Source: Moniliophthora roreri (taxonomy: Eukaryota > Basidiomycota > Agaricomycetes > Agaricales > Marasmiaceae). From it: a DNA stretch of 64,000 nucleotides. A model generated the notes under the pieces. That model was not told where the DNA came from. It saw nothing but the letters and a program-made list of their open reading frames with translations, and did no database searches. This document shows, piece by piece, positions 13,939 through 25,638 of the stretch (its first letter is position 1; each line of letters starts with the position of its first letter). The stretch is taken from assembly GCA_001466705.2 (NCBI GenBank), contig LATX02000228.1:234598-298597 (forward strand), written 5' to 3'. A program made the translations under genes and the position numbers.

Positions 13939-14586
13939 TTAGAGCAACATGGTTCTGAGCTTGTCGTGTGCACAGTAAGCTCCATAGCTGAGCATTGGAT
14001 TGGCTTGTTGATCAGATACTAGGGAGGCCGGCCATCGGCGGAAGGGTATACAAGCAAGCCGAAAAAGCCGCAGTGAAGAGACGCCGGATCCAGTGTAGTT
14101 GCCTCGGGTGTTAGAACCCGTTTCGGCTTCCAATTTAACATCTGCTCTTGTGAAAGGTAGGTGCTGGCTCAGAAAAGTAGGTTTCTCCGCCCAAAACGAG
14201 GCAAAGCGGACGTCGGTCTGGGCAAACTGAATGGGCCCTAAGTTACGGCCAAATGCGAATTCCTTATACGAATTGTTTTGGAATATTGAATCGCCGACAG
14301 GGACAAGCGCTAAATCCGAGATAGGTTGCAAGAAGAAGTCAAGCGTCATATTGAACCAAGATTGTATAATCAGTACGTTTGACACTGACAAGAACACATC
14401 AATACAGGAAATTTGATTCGATTCAGGAGAGCAAGAAAATCTATGGACATAAGTGACGATGGTCTTTCCTCCCATTACATCAGATATCTGATGCGTACAA
14501 AGACTTTTCACATGAAATTTCGATCCTCCTTCATCAGCAAAAACCGGAGAGTGGTATAGCAGGTTAGCAGGGGAAATGACACCCAA
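13939..14586 (-). CDS. Uncharacterised ORF ending in a dispersed repeat
   Basis: A 215-codon open frame runs on the minus strand. I do not recognise a domain. The sequence is not obviously low-complexity, and CpG is frequent for most of its length, so it may be a real or recently decayed gene. Its first ~20 codons (GVISPAN...LYHSPVFADE) lie inside the 1.1-kb repeat that recurs at 16.77 kb, where the same frame is preserved with conservative changes. Either the repeat captured the start of this gene or the insertion truncated it. The true start may lie in another exon. Confidence 0.3.
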   Translation of the reverse strand: MGVISPANLLYHSPVFADEGGSKFHVKSLCTHQISDVMGGKTIVTYVHRFSCSPESNQISCIDVFLSVSNVLIIQSWFNMTLDFFLQPISDLALVPVGDSIFQNNSYKEFAFGRNLGPIQFAQTDVRFASFWAEKPTFLSQHLPFTRADVKLEAETGSNTRGNYTGSGVSSLRLFRLACIPFRRWPASLVSDQQANPMLSYGAYCAHDKLRTMLL

Positions 14587-15615
14587 TATGCATTGCCTAT
14601 GAGTCCATTAGTGTTGTAACCATGTATATAAGACCCCATTACCATACCTTGAGAATACAACATGTATCATAACCCCCCATGACCGTGAACAAGGGTTATA
14701 GCTGTAGATATAACCCCAGCTATAATCCAGTTATAACCTCTCATGATAGCAATGGAGGGTTATAATGCTGGGTGTAGCCAGAGTTGTAAACAGGGTTATA
14801 ACCCCTCGTAACTGTCATGATGGATTATAACCTTGCAGAGCTGTTACTGAGTAATATAATGTCTAAGTTTTGCTATAAGGCCTTGGGAAAGTACCTGTAA
14901 ATTTAATTGCTGGGTGTTGCTGTCGACATCGTTTGAGCACAGTGGAGAAAATCAGATGCAAGGTTGGACATGTGGGATTGGAGATTTGGAGTATCAGACC
15001 CAGCCGCTTGGCTCCTCGGAGTTGATTGTAAGACACATCATTGCTTTTTGACTGGCTTTCACTCATGCTTCAACATCGTTCAAGTATCCAACACCTCCAA
15101 TGCCCCTCAATAACAAAAAGACACCCCCATAACTCATGTGTCCAAAACCCTAAACCCTGGCCAGCTCTAAACTGGTCCGTGTGCACTCTCAATTCTCACA
15201 TAAAGGTGGCCCAAGAATTCCTGACACCCCAACATTCCTTTCTTCCCTTCCACCACTATCTCCCCTTCTTCCTGCCCTTCCCCTCCCCCTTCCTGCCCCT
15301 ACACATGCCCTTCTGACTCAATATTTGCTTTCTACAATCTACCCGCAATATATTGACACACCAAACATGTCTTTTTGAGTAAGTATTTCAGTGCTTGTCT
15401 TTTTCATTGATGATGACTAATTCCCATTCTATGTATTGTAGAGGCAGCTCAAAACTGGAACTAGCAATTACAACAGTTGGAACAGGGATGTCAGATAGTA
15501 CTTAGGCTGACAGATACGTTCTTGCCCAGCTGGTTGGATTAATGATTCTTACACTGGATCCAGCCTGATGCCAACATTCTCCTTACCTATTAAGATCTTG
15601 GCACATTGGACACAT
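14529..15615. repeat. Copy A of a 1.1-kb direct repeat with GGTTATAACC palindromes
   Basis: Almost the whole interval is repeated at 16768-17875. Shared marks include TATATAAG near 14623 (a TATA-like box), a cluster of GGGTTATAACC-type palindromes from ~14640 to 14850, a short spliceable leader with GTAAGT at 15380 and TTGTAG|A near 15440, and a CCCATG hexamer run near 15617. The two copies differ largely by C-to-T and G-to-A changes at CpG. The distance between copies (about 1.1 kb) is too short for a normal LTR retrotransposon with coding capacity; it may be a non-autonomous element or two insertions. No coding product is recognised. Confidence 0.7.
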
Positions 15616-16767
15616 ACCCATGCCCATGCCCATGCTCATGTCACTACATATGAGGTGTTCTTTTCATGCTATTAATACAAAGGAAATACACTCAGAATAC
15701 TGCTATATATTCACTTCCAGACAACATTTAGAAAATTCTGTTAGTTTCAAGCTATTATCACATATTGAAAACAGCAAGCATATTCTGTATTTTAATTTCC
15801 AGAAAAGTCTGTGTTTTTTAATAATTTTATAACAATGAAATTATAAAATTATCCTTTAGTTTTCTAATTACAGATATACTAGATTTTCTACCATATACAG
15901 AAGGTAGTTCACATGACATCACCTTTTTGGAAGGCGCTAAGTAGCAAGCGCCTGACTAGCGCTGGTCCTCTTCCCCCTTCGCATTAGCTAGGTTCAGTGA
16001 AGTGTGAGCACAATATACTGAAGTCTGCAGTAGAATGCTTCAAACTGTTTGTAAGGTTCATCTACATTATATTCTAGGTACAGGAGCCCAAGCAAGCAAC
16101 TGCAAATCTCTAGGGATTGATATCTGCTAAGATCTAAGGATAGTATGTGTATCCAGGGTGTAAGTTGGTTCAAGAAGGCATATAATGTAACCCTATTATG
16201 GAGAACTCCCAGTTCCTATACAGCCAAACTACCACAGACTCTTAAAATACCTGTGAGTGAGCCCCAAGGACCATGGGTGAGCAGGAAACTGATCTGGACC
16301 AGCATCCAAAAGGCATATAGGAACAAATTTGAGTCTTTCTGCTACAAAGGTGGTCATAAAAGAACCTTTGGTTACTGAGAAAGTGTTCAAAGTTTGAAAA
16401 AGAATTGGCTCAAGAAAATTTTTTAAGCCAGCCATTGGGCAACCAACCAACCATCCCAGTGTTCTGGAACCATGGCCTGCCTCCCCCCTGCACTGCATAC
16501 TTGAGCTCAGGTCTCATACTTATTTCCCAGTGCCCAAGCTCAAGACAGGATTCAACTGACCACAGGGTAGACAGTGCCAGTGACTCATCTAATAACAACA
16601 CTCAGTGTACAGTCTGCACAATGCAATTCTACCCTCTTGAAGCAAACCCTGACTCATTCCTCTCTAGGCCTCAATCTATCTCAACACACCTTTGCTGACA
16701 TTCTTGGTCACAATAATGAACTCTTATCCCTTGTCTCCAACCCATAGCAGTGATCATCCTGCTCATG
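15616..16767. other. Unassigned sequence between the two 1.1-kb repeats
   Basis: CpG-poor DNA without a recognisable coding region. One exception is a short CpG-bearing patch at 15930-15960 with the inverted repeat GGCGCT...AGCGCC. The ORFs at 16145-16378 and 16405-16698 have no domain that I recognise. Confidence 0.4.
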
Positions 16768-17875
16768 CTAGCATCAGCAAAAACTGGAGAATGGTATAGT
16801 GGGTTAGCAGGGGAAATGACACCCAATATGTGTTGCCTATGAGTCTGGTAGTGTTGTAACTACATATATAAGAGCCCATTACCATACCTTGAGAATACAA
16901 CATGTATCATAACCCCCTATGACCATGAGCAAGGATTATAACTGTGGATATAACCCCAGCCATAACCCAGTTATAATTCCTCATGATAGCAATGGAGGGT
17001 TATAACACTAGGTGTAGCCAGAGTTATAAACAGGGTTATAACCCCTTGTAACTGTCATGATGGGTTATAACCTTGCAGAGCCATTCTGAGCAATATAATG
17101 TCTAAATTTTGCTATAAGGCCTTGGGAAAGTACCTGTAAATTTAATTGCTAGGTGTTGCTGTTGACTGTCATTTGAGCATGGTGGAGAAAATCAGACACA
17201 AGGTTGGACACATGGGATCAGAGATTTGGAGTATTGGACACAGCCACTGGGCTCCTCAGAGTTGATTGTAAGACATGTCATCACTTTTTTGACTGGCTTT
17301 TGCTCACGCTTCAACACCATTCAAGTATTCAACACCTCCAATGCCCCTCAACAACAAAAAGACACTCTCACAACTCATGTGTCCAAAACCCTAAACCCTG
17401 GCTGGCCCTAAACTGGTCTGTGCACACTCTCAATTCTCACATAAAGGCAGCTCAAGAATTCCCAACACCCCAACATTCCTTTCTTCCCTTCCACCACCAT
17501 CTCTCCTTCTTCCTGCCCTTCCCCTCCTCCTTTCTTCCCCTACACATGCCCTTCTGACTCGATATTCACTTTCTATGATCTACTTGCAATATATTGACAC
17601 ACTGAACATGTCTTTTTGAGTAAGTATTTCAGCGCTTGTCTTTTTCATTGATGACAACTAATTCTCGTTCTATACATTGTAGAGGCAGCTCAAAACTGGA
17701 ACTAGCAATTACAATAGTTGGAACAGAGATGTCAGATAGTACTTAGGCTGACAGGTATGTTCTTGCCCAGCTGGTGGGATTAACGATTCTTATGCTCGAT
17801 CCAGCCCGACGCCAACATTCTCCTCACCTATTAAGATCTCAGCACATCAGACATGTACCCATGCCCATGCCCATG
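16768..17875. repeat. Copy B of the 1.1-kb direct repeat
   Basis: Matches copy A (14529-15615) along its full length, including the TATATAAG box, the GGTTATAACC palindromes and the leader intron. Where copy A has a CpG, copy B usually has TpG or CpA: the GTCGACATCG string of copy A reads GTTGACTGTC here, and CAGCCGCTTGG reads CAGCCACTGGG. Copy B therefore looks older or more heavily methylated. Sequence similarity stops at the CCCATG run near 17870. Confidence 0.7.
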
Positions 17876-20800
17876 TCCCATATTCCAGCATTGTCCTACA
17901 TCTCTGCTCACTTCACTCTGGTTCTCTCTGAGTCATGGCCCATGTATTACAATCTGTCATCATCTCAATGTGCCATCTTATCTGGCTCATTGATGCTGTG
18001 AATTGTGCTCTTCATCATATTTGCACATCCTAGAGGTACAGTCATACCTTGTTTGTCAGAGCGACTTGCACTGACACATCTCAATAGTGCCACTGATGTA
18101 AATGACCCTTAGGGTCAGTCATTTTATCTGGTAAGTCCATCTCTGAGACTAATATTGACTCAACTGTTGATAGCTACTCTTTTCTGCAGCCTGACTGGGT
18201 CTTCTTGACGTTCTCAGTATGTGATGCTGCAGGTGGATGCTAGTGATCCATAAGCTGCTGTGCTCATCAGGTTCATTCTCTATCCTTCCCTTCTGGATGA
18301 ATCAGTATACTAATAATTTCACTAGGTGTTATCTCTCATGTGATTGCATAGGGATTCTCTTCATAATATACATCATCATGTACTCTCATTTGTTATGAAT
18401 TTACTCACATTCCCTGTGCTTTGCTTTGACACTCAAAGTGTGACATATCCTCTGCTCCTAGTAGAAAGTCTAGTAAGTAGCTGAGTCCCCCCTAAGTAGC
18501 CATAGTGCTCATTACTGGTTATAACCCCCAATAACCTGGCATAACCCCTTCAAACTCATTATAACTCTTCAAATTTGTTGTAAGCCCTGTTACTAGCACT
18601 AATCCCTATCACTTGCTATATCATTTGCTGCTTGTCATATTACACCATACATGTCGTATTACCTGCTACTCATTGTATTATCCCTCACCCATTATATCTC
18701 CAGCAACTCATTGCAATCCTCAAGACTATTAGCACTAGGTATTAGGCACTATATTAGGCTGGAGATTGATTATGGTTGGAGCTATAATTGATGGTGACCT
18801 TCATGGGGGATTGTCACCAATCTCAAGGGTCAGTATCCAGTTATAACTTTCTCTGGATTTTGCTGATGAGGTATTGCAAGATGGGACAATCACAATTGTG
18901 TTCCTTATGAAGGAAAAGCTTTGGATAAGAGTAATAGATATGGCTTGATCTGGATCAGACAGATATTTTTCAATCAATATGGGACAATTGTATGTGTCTT
19001 AAAAGTTTTCTGATGTAGGTGTACAATATCTGTATACTATGCAATACAGGCACTTCACACTAGCAAACTTCACCTCAGTTCAAATCCTTCAAGGGCCTGT
19101 TACAAGTCCAGAATGTAATTCCCACTATCTTTAGTAATGGGTCTTGATTCAAAATCCCTTGTTTTACTAGGCATTTTGATGAAAAGTTCCTATGTACTCT
19201 CACCCTGTTCTGCTCTGCTTGGTTTACTAAGCAGACTACCAGGAATTCCCACACACTCTGGCTTGCCCTGCTTTCATTTGCTTGGTTTACTAAGCACTTG
19301 ACCAGGAATTCCCACCTGCTTTTGTTTACCTTCACACTGCTCTGCCACAGTTAAAATATAGAATCCATATCTATTAGGGCCTAGGTTCTGATTATCTCAT
19401 ATGTCTGGCAAAACACATTGTTTCTTGCTCTTCCTGTTGATAGAAAGATAGCAGGTGCTGCTAGTATGGCCCCTACTCTGATTATAGAGAAGTTGTTCTT
19501 TATTGTACAGAAATTTTGAGGCATCTATTATGGAAATTGTCCCACACTTGCACAGCCCTCAGCTTGGGGACACCCAAATCAAATTTGTACTGTCTCCAAT
19601 TACCCTTATGCAAAATGAGTGCTGGATTGAGGTCAAGGTTATGTGGGTATCATTGTAACATCTGCAGACCATGAATTGGAGATAAGGACACCAAAGTGAA
19701 TGCAGGAGTGCTGGCTATAGATGATATCAATGCTGATGGAGGTTGAGAATATACCTTGAAGATGTACCAAAGATATTAGTATCATACTTCTAGTGAATAC
19801 AAGCTTTGAACACATCAGGTTGAAAGGCCAGTAATAGCTTCATATGCTCCAAGGTGAAACCTTTGGCCATAGAGACAGCAAAGTCTGCTGCTGTATTCAA
19901 TTGCTTCAGTAGCAACACCAATGAAGACTATAAAGTTAGTGTCTAGATTGTCCATATGAGTTACAAGTTCAGAATAAAATGGAGAAATTGTTCTTTATTG
20001 TGCACTAAGGCCTTATTTTGAAGCTCCCATTATGGAAATACTCCCATGAACAGATTGCTTCTTTTGGTAACCACATTGATATTCTTATGAATGTGCCCTG
20101 CCCTGTCCTGCAGTCTTAACATTTGTCCTCTGTTTGCCTTGGGGCCAAAGCTTATTTCTGCCCTTTATGCTGCAAGATATGCTGATTAATCTTCAATTGA
20201 GCTCCTCTTGTAATAGATGGGTACAGCAGAAGGTGACTGTGGGTAAGTATAGTGCACTTTCTCACACTTTGTCAATGCTCTTCTGGTTGTATTATTGTTG
20301 CAAAAACTACAAAAATATTCAAAAAAACTGAACTTGTTCCTGTTGGTAGTTTACACCAACCCATTCACTGACAAGTTTGATATTACAGTCATATTGTTCT
20401 CCTTGTCTACAGGAAAGGTGTTGGGCCAGAACATATCTTGTGCAGCTAAATGAGGATCCATAGTGCCTATAGACTTCTGATATGGGAATTCTGATGTGTG
20501 CTCATATGTGTATGATAGTCTGGCTGCTCTTGGCCTCTAAAGACAAAATTCTTGTCAGCACAACACAGGCATCATTCTCAGAACCTGATACACTGATCAG
20601 TTGGTACTTGGGAAGTGATCTGCAATATTATAAGGTGTGAGCTGTCTCTGCCCACCTCAAGGTCTATGTCTGATGACTGCAAGAATGGTAATAATGAAGG
20701 ATATGGCATCTTGTTGCAGATGTAAAGGTTGAAGTAGTGACAGTAATGGAAGTTGAAAGACAATCAAGGAGTTGGTGGAGGAATTAGAATGAGAAATGTG

Positions 20801-21173
20801 CTGAGGGCAGTGAGTTGAGTTGGAGAAGGAATGTGTTTGGGTATATTCTGGCAGCATTGGCTTCTATCAGGTCTGCTGCTAATGAAACAGATTTAGATTA
20901 TGATAGGGTAAGATAGTAGAGACTAATCTGTGTTAGCAAGGCCTTTTCCAAGTATATTGCAATCTGATGCTATGTGTGTTAGTGATTGAGCATCTAAGTA
21001 AAAAGGTAAGCAAGAGCAATGACAGTTGATCTAGATATATAAACCTGAATGCAAAGACCTCCACTACTATCTTAAAGAAAAGCACTATCAGTATGAACCA
21101 ACACATAGAAAAGCTGAGTAGAATACCTAAACTATTTGTACTGTCACAGCCAATTTGAAACTAAACCCCATCT
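17876..21173. other. CpG-depleted decayed sequence, no recognisable gene
   Basis: About 3.3 kb with very few CpG dinucleotides and only short ORFs. It includes further GTTATAAC-type motifs near 18518-18565 and 18838, three ~60-bp imperfect repeats (19150-19320), and two similar ~65-bp blocks at ~19484-19550 and ~19980-20045 (GTTCTTTATTGT...ATTATGGAAAT). I assume remnants of mobile elements too old to classify by eye. Confidence 0.5.
19150..19320. repeat. Three imperfect ~60-bp repeats
   Basis: Units share CTTGGTTTACTAAGCA (clearest at 19207 and 19278, weaker near 19158) and ACCAGGAATTCCCAC about 10 bases later. In the minus-strand frame each unit would encode a WEFLV-CLVNQ-like peptide, giving the ORF at 19075-19335 an internal repeat. 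I treat it as a minisatellite fragment rather than a gene. Confidence 0.55.
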
Positions 21174-21181
21174 CATCTCAC

Positions 21182-21639
21182 TAGGGGTGCTAACAGCTTT
21201 GCTCAGCTCCTTAGCCACTAATACCTGTGAGCTGATGGCACTATTTTCTTTCTGATACACTTTAGGCAGAAATACTGGATAGAAGTCTCATTTGTATCAT
21301 ATTGATGCACTATCAAACACAGATGAAAGGCATTGTCTGCACAACAGTAGGTCTTTTAAAGTGGTGCTGGCTGTTTGGGGTTCTGGGAAAGTGGCTGTGG
21401 CCCTTTAGGCACTCACCTGCAGGCCCAAAATATGCCCAGCTTACAGTATCCCAATGCTAATACTAGGTATGAAAAACATCAGGCAGTTATATTATCTCAA
21501 AAAATAACAATTTATACTCTTCAAAGGGCTGATTCTAGATTTTGAATTTTTAAATGGCTCAGCTGCAGCTTAGCTGCTTGAGCTGGGAGCTGGAGCCAGC
21601 TGTTGAGCCATGGCTCAAGCTGAGCTGTTGACACCTCTA
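21182..21639. mobile_element. hAT-type MITE with perfect 8-bp target duplication
   Basis: The 458-bp element begins TAGGGGTGCTAACAGC and ends GAGCTGTTGACACCTCTA, which are imperfect terminal inverted repeats. It is flanked on both sides by the identical octamer CATCTCAC (21174-21181 and 21640-21647). An 8-bp target duplication with TAGRGGTG ends is characteristic of the hAT superfamily. The inside is rich in AGCT/GAGCT runs and has no coding capacity, so mobilisation would need a transposase in trans. The preserved duplication suggests a relatively clear insertion event. Confidence 0.9.
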
Positions 21640-22159
21640 CATCTCACAGGTGCATTCAACAATGACTTTTCTGTGTCTAGTGTCACATTGACATGCTCTT
21701 CTGATTTGGTGTAGCAGGAAACTTACAATGTTTGAAACTGAGATAGTGACATGCAGGCTTGGAGCTTGGTAAGAAGGTATATATAAGAGACCCAAATGCA
21801 TAGAAATTCTGTCCAGATAGTCTTTTTGGGTATGTCCTAGAGTTGGGATATGTGACTGGAAGCAAAAAGGGGGTTCAACATTGTAGAATTTCATGCTGCC
21901 CTTATTGCTGTTTTCAAAATAGTTTGCCATAGCTGATTTTGCTACACTTGTCTTCTCCTCTATGCCCAAACTTTCAATAATTATTCCTCGCTCAATTTTT
22001 ATTGTAACTACTCAAAAATATAGTGTCATATTCAGAAAATTCACAGCTAATTTTTGATGTAGAGAAATTAGCAAAAACTTGAGTTGAAATTTTCATAATT
22101 TTTAATTGTTGTGGCCCCATCTCACTTTGTCTTTGTTCTCTCACATGCCCTGAGGTATC

Positions 22160-23324
22160 CTCATTCCTGAAGCCCTGCATTGGACTGTTGTTTGCATGGC
22201 ATTATCCTTCAAAGACCTAGCTGAAATATTTACCCTCACTGGTGTCAGCCCATCTTTACAATGAATAATCCTCAGGATATACCAAACAATGGGAGAAGTC
22301 ATGAAGCCCAGTATGCTATGGTGAGGATGAAACCAAAAACTCAAGTCACACGAGATCCAGGTAAGCCATATTGTTTGCTCTTGTCTCAAGTTTGCACTGA
22401 CACTCAGTCAGTTTCTGCTGGACCTTGTGGGGAACTGGGGTGATATATTGTTGGAGGAAATGCAAGCTGAGCTATTGGCTGTCTGTGGGGTTTCAGCTTC
22501 AATAGCCTTAATACAGAGGACATTTAAATGATATGAAAAAAGTGAGTGTTGCAGTAACCCTGAAGATATAGTAAAAACTCATCTTTGGTGTTCTAGGTCA
22601 TAAAGAAGGCAATGGAATGCAGCAAAGAACATTGAGGAGCATTCATGTTCAAGACTGGGAGGGATTATGCACCAAATCAGCTTGTATTTGTTGATGAGAG
22701 TGCTGCAGATCGCCACACAACCTATCAGGGTTGCACTTGGGCTATCCGTGGGCAGCAGGCTTTCTGAAAGACTTTTTTTGTCAGAGGGAAGCGGTAAGTA
22801 TTCAGTTTGGTCTCCATAGTCACTTGTAGCTAATGACAACTGCTAGATACTCTATTCTCCCAGCTCTCAGTGTCAATGGTATTCTGACAGTCAACATTGT
22901 TGAGGGCTCATTTGCCAAGTTGCAGTTTGCAAAATTCATTGATGGTCTGCTTGGTATGATGAATCCATGGCTCCAGCCTAACTCAGTGATCATTATAGAT
23001 AATTGTTGGATCCATAAGTGCTCAGAGGTCCTTGAGATGATAGTAGAAAGGTATGTACTCATCTTTTGGCCCAATCAAAATCAGCTTATGCCATTCAGGG
23101 GAATGCGCTATGTCTTTTTACCTCTCTACTCTCCCGACTTCAACCCAATTGAACTGACCTTTTCCATGGTGAAGGAGCATATTCAGAGGGATGGTGCCTT
23201 GGCACGTGTGGCTATGACTGAGAAGGATAATCTTGAAATATATCTTCATCTCAATAAGGCTGTGTGGATGGCAGGTACTGCACAGAATGCTAAAGGATGG
23301 TTTGGACATTGTGAATACTTTTGA
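22160..23324 (+). pseudogene. Tc1/mariner DDE transposase relic
   Basis: The N-terminal part reads as a helix-turn-helix region (EALHWTVVCMALSFKDLAEI..., then IYQTMGEV), followed near 22443 by EEMQAELLAVCGVSASIALI, a second HTH-like segment. The catalytic domain follows: FVDESA (first Asp), then across a 55-bp GTAAGT...CTAG intron ending at 22849, RYSILPALSVNGI, IIIDNCWIHK (second Asp) and YSPDFNPIE (third acidic residue). Order and wording match fungal DDE_3-type transposases. In-frame stops appear in the HTH part (for example after SPSLQ) and after RGQQAF, so the copy cannot make a full protein. The last 163 codons (22833-23324) remain open. Confidence 0.88.
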
Positions 23325-23439
23325 ATATGATATATACTATAGATAATATGTTTGTAATATATATTCTATGTTTTTATTTAATGATAATAGACATGATCTC
23401 CATATTTGCTTCCATATTCCTTATACTGATTGATATAAC

Positions 23440-25638
23440 CTATACAAGAAGGACTATTGCACACGTCATTTGATGTGGAGGTGGCACTGGTACACATGCC
23501 ATAAGTGGTACTGCCATGGTGAGGTGGAGACATGTTTTGGTCTGAATTGTGATATTGACTTGCCCTTTGAGATGGTGTATATGGTGCTTGTTGATGCTCA
23601 TAAAATGATGGATACTGGTGCTCTTGTGGAAGGGTTTGAAGTATGTATTGGTGGTCTTAATTTGGAGTATGATAGCCATATGACTGTTCCTGAGATAGAC
23701 TGTATGACTGGCAGTGCCTTACTGGGGAGTAAGGCTCATAACACTGCTTATGGGGGGGTGGTGGGTAGCTATAGGGCCTCATGGATCTCTCATAATGTGG
23801 GGTGATTTGGTAGTATCCATAATCTGGCGCTGTGTCCAATAGGTGAGTAGGATAAGCGGCAGGTGGCATAGAAGGAATATAGTGTGCTGGAGGAGGATAG
23901 GGGTAGTAATTGCCATATATGTTTGAGTACGGAGCTGGAGGGGGGTATACAGGGAGATATGGCATGCTTGGGGCACTGGGAATTGGTGGTGGTACAAGAG
24001 GAGGCTGAAAAGTAGATGCATTTACAGCTGACTGTTCTGATTCCTGTGCTTCTGGCTTTGCCTCTGTGGAAGTGTGTCAGGTCTGTGGTGGGGCATCCCA
24101 ATGATGAAGTGCTGGGGGTGGAATAGTGAATGACTTGTAATTGCCACCCTTCTGTAGAGCAGTTAGCAAAAGGATTTCTAATAAAGATTGCCAATATACA
24201 ATGATCATGGCCCACATAGAGAGATGCTGAGCACTGAGTGGGACATGTGGCTCTGAGGATTTATCACAGTGTCTCTGGTGAGTATGACACTTATTTTTCT
24301 CCATGAGCTTAGCGTTTACCTGAGCAACAGACATCTTGGCAACACTTAAGCCTTTCTTCGGAGACTCATATGAATCTCTATCTGATTTTTTGCTATCTTC
24401 AGGCATCTGGAGAGGGGGCTGTTAAACAATAACATTGCTCTAGAAATGTTTACTTGCAGTCTTCTTAGTCTGCTTTGCTTTTCCAGTGCTCTGCTTTGAT
24501 ATTGTGGAAGGGGGAGTGGGGCTTGTATTCAGATTCTTGACCTGAACTGTGAAAGGCTTCTTATTTTTCGCTTTGGAGGTAGCGGTGGCAGCAATGGTAG
24601 CTCTTGTGATACTCATGATTTCCACAAGATCAGCATCATTAGAAACCATGTGGTAACTCATGTCCTTTGTGAGTTGGGAGCTGAGCCTGCATGCAAGGAT
24701 GAGATTCTTGGGATGAATGTCCATAACTTTGGAAACCATGTTCTTCAATACAGCAAAACTTGCATCACTGGTAACAATTAGTGATTTATTGAGCTCAATA
24801 CCATGGTTGTTCGGCTGAGGGACGAGAAACGTGATGTCAACAATATCCTCATCACCCAATAAGTCAATCAATGCAAACATGTTGGGCATGAGTAAATCTA
24901 ACATGCACCTTTCTGATTGACATCCTCGTCATCAGACTGAAGCTGTCTCTTGACAGGCTGAATGCTGTGCTGCAGTCTCCTCCTGCTGTGATTGAATTCC
25001 ATCTCTACTTCTTCATCATCTCAGTAGTGCATGTCATCCTCCTGCTGACCTATGGATACTTCTTCCATACCATCTTTGTCATCTTTGTCATCTTCACTCT
25101 CCCTGCTACTGTATTCATCTTCAAACTGCTGTTGAGAGTGAAGTCTGAAAAGAGCATTCCAGCTCTCATGAATCTCTGGACTCAATGGTTGCTCAAGCTC
25201 TGCCTGATACTGGTCCCAAATTAAATGTTCTTCGACTCTTCTTCTATGCCTCTTCTTGAGTTTCTGACTCTAAACCCCCATCTCAAGCAGTGCCTGTGCC
25301 ACTGCTGTGTGAAGATCCTCTTCAAGCATCTCAGGGGGTGGGGTGATTTTCTTCAAGTCTTCTTATGTGTCCATTTAATGACTTCTTCTGGCTTTGGTAG
25401 GAGCTGTTATAGGCTCTCTGATGTCCTCTGACAGAGATGGAGCTGGCTGAGGGTGGTTGAGCCAAGGGGGGCGAGAAGATATAGAATTAGAATGGCATGA
25501 TTGTCTGTTCTGCTTTTTTTTTGTGCTCTGAGGCTGCTCTAGAGCTGGTTTGATCCCTGGAGGTTTTTTGAGTGGTCTTCCAGGACTTTTGCGAGTGGTT
25601 CTGTTGTTCTTCTCAGCCTTGGAGCCTCTATGAGTCAT
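23440..25638 (-). pseudogene. Antisense cargo gene of the Tc1/mariner-like element
   Basis: Reading on the minus strand from an ATG at 25638, just inside the right inverted repeat, the segments are: a basic N-terminus with an AT-hook-like SPGRPLKKP; an acidic segment (EDDKDDKDGMEE) near 25110; a ~150-residue block (24904-24440) with a pattern like PB1/ubiquitin-like folds (TSDASFAVLKNMV...HPKNLILACRLSSQ); a Cys/His motif CHTHQRHC...PHVPL near 24290; and a Pro/Tyr-rich tail (23965-23657). Splice joints are unclear, and several in-frame stops interrupt the frame. Function is unknown; AT-hook and Cys/His motifs suggest a DNA-binding accessory protein. The homology statements are pattern-level inference. 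Confidence 0.55.

Noticed and set aside
15930..15960. Short CpG-rich inverted repeat, possible tRNA-like or SINE head
   Set aside because: No cloverleaf or pol III boxes could be drawn.
24967..25224. Plus-strand ORF with strong hydrophobic segments
   Set aside because: It is antisense to the acidic Asp/Glu-rich part of the cargo gene, which automatically gives hydrophobic codons.
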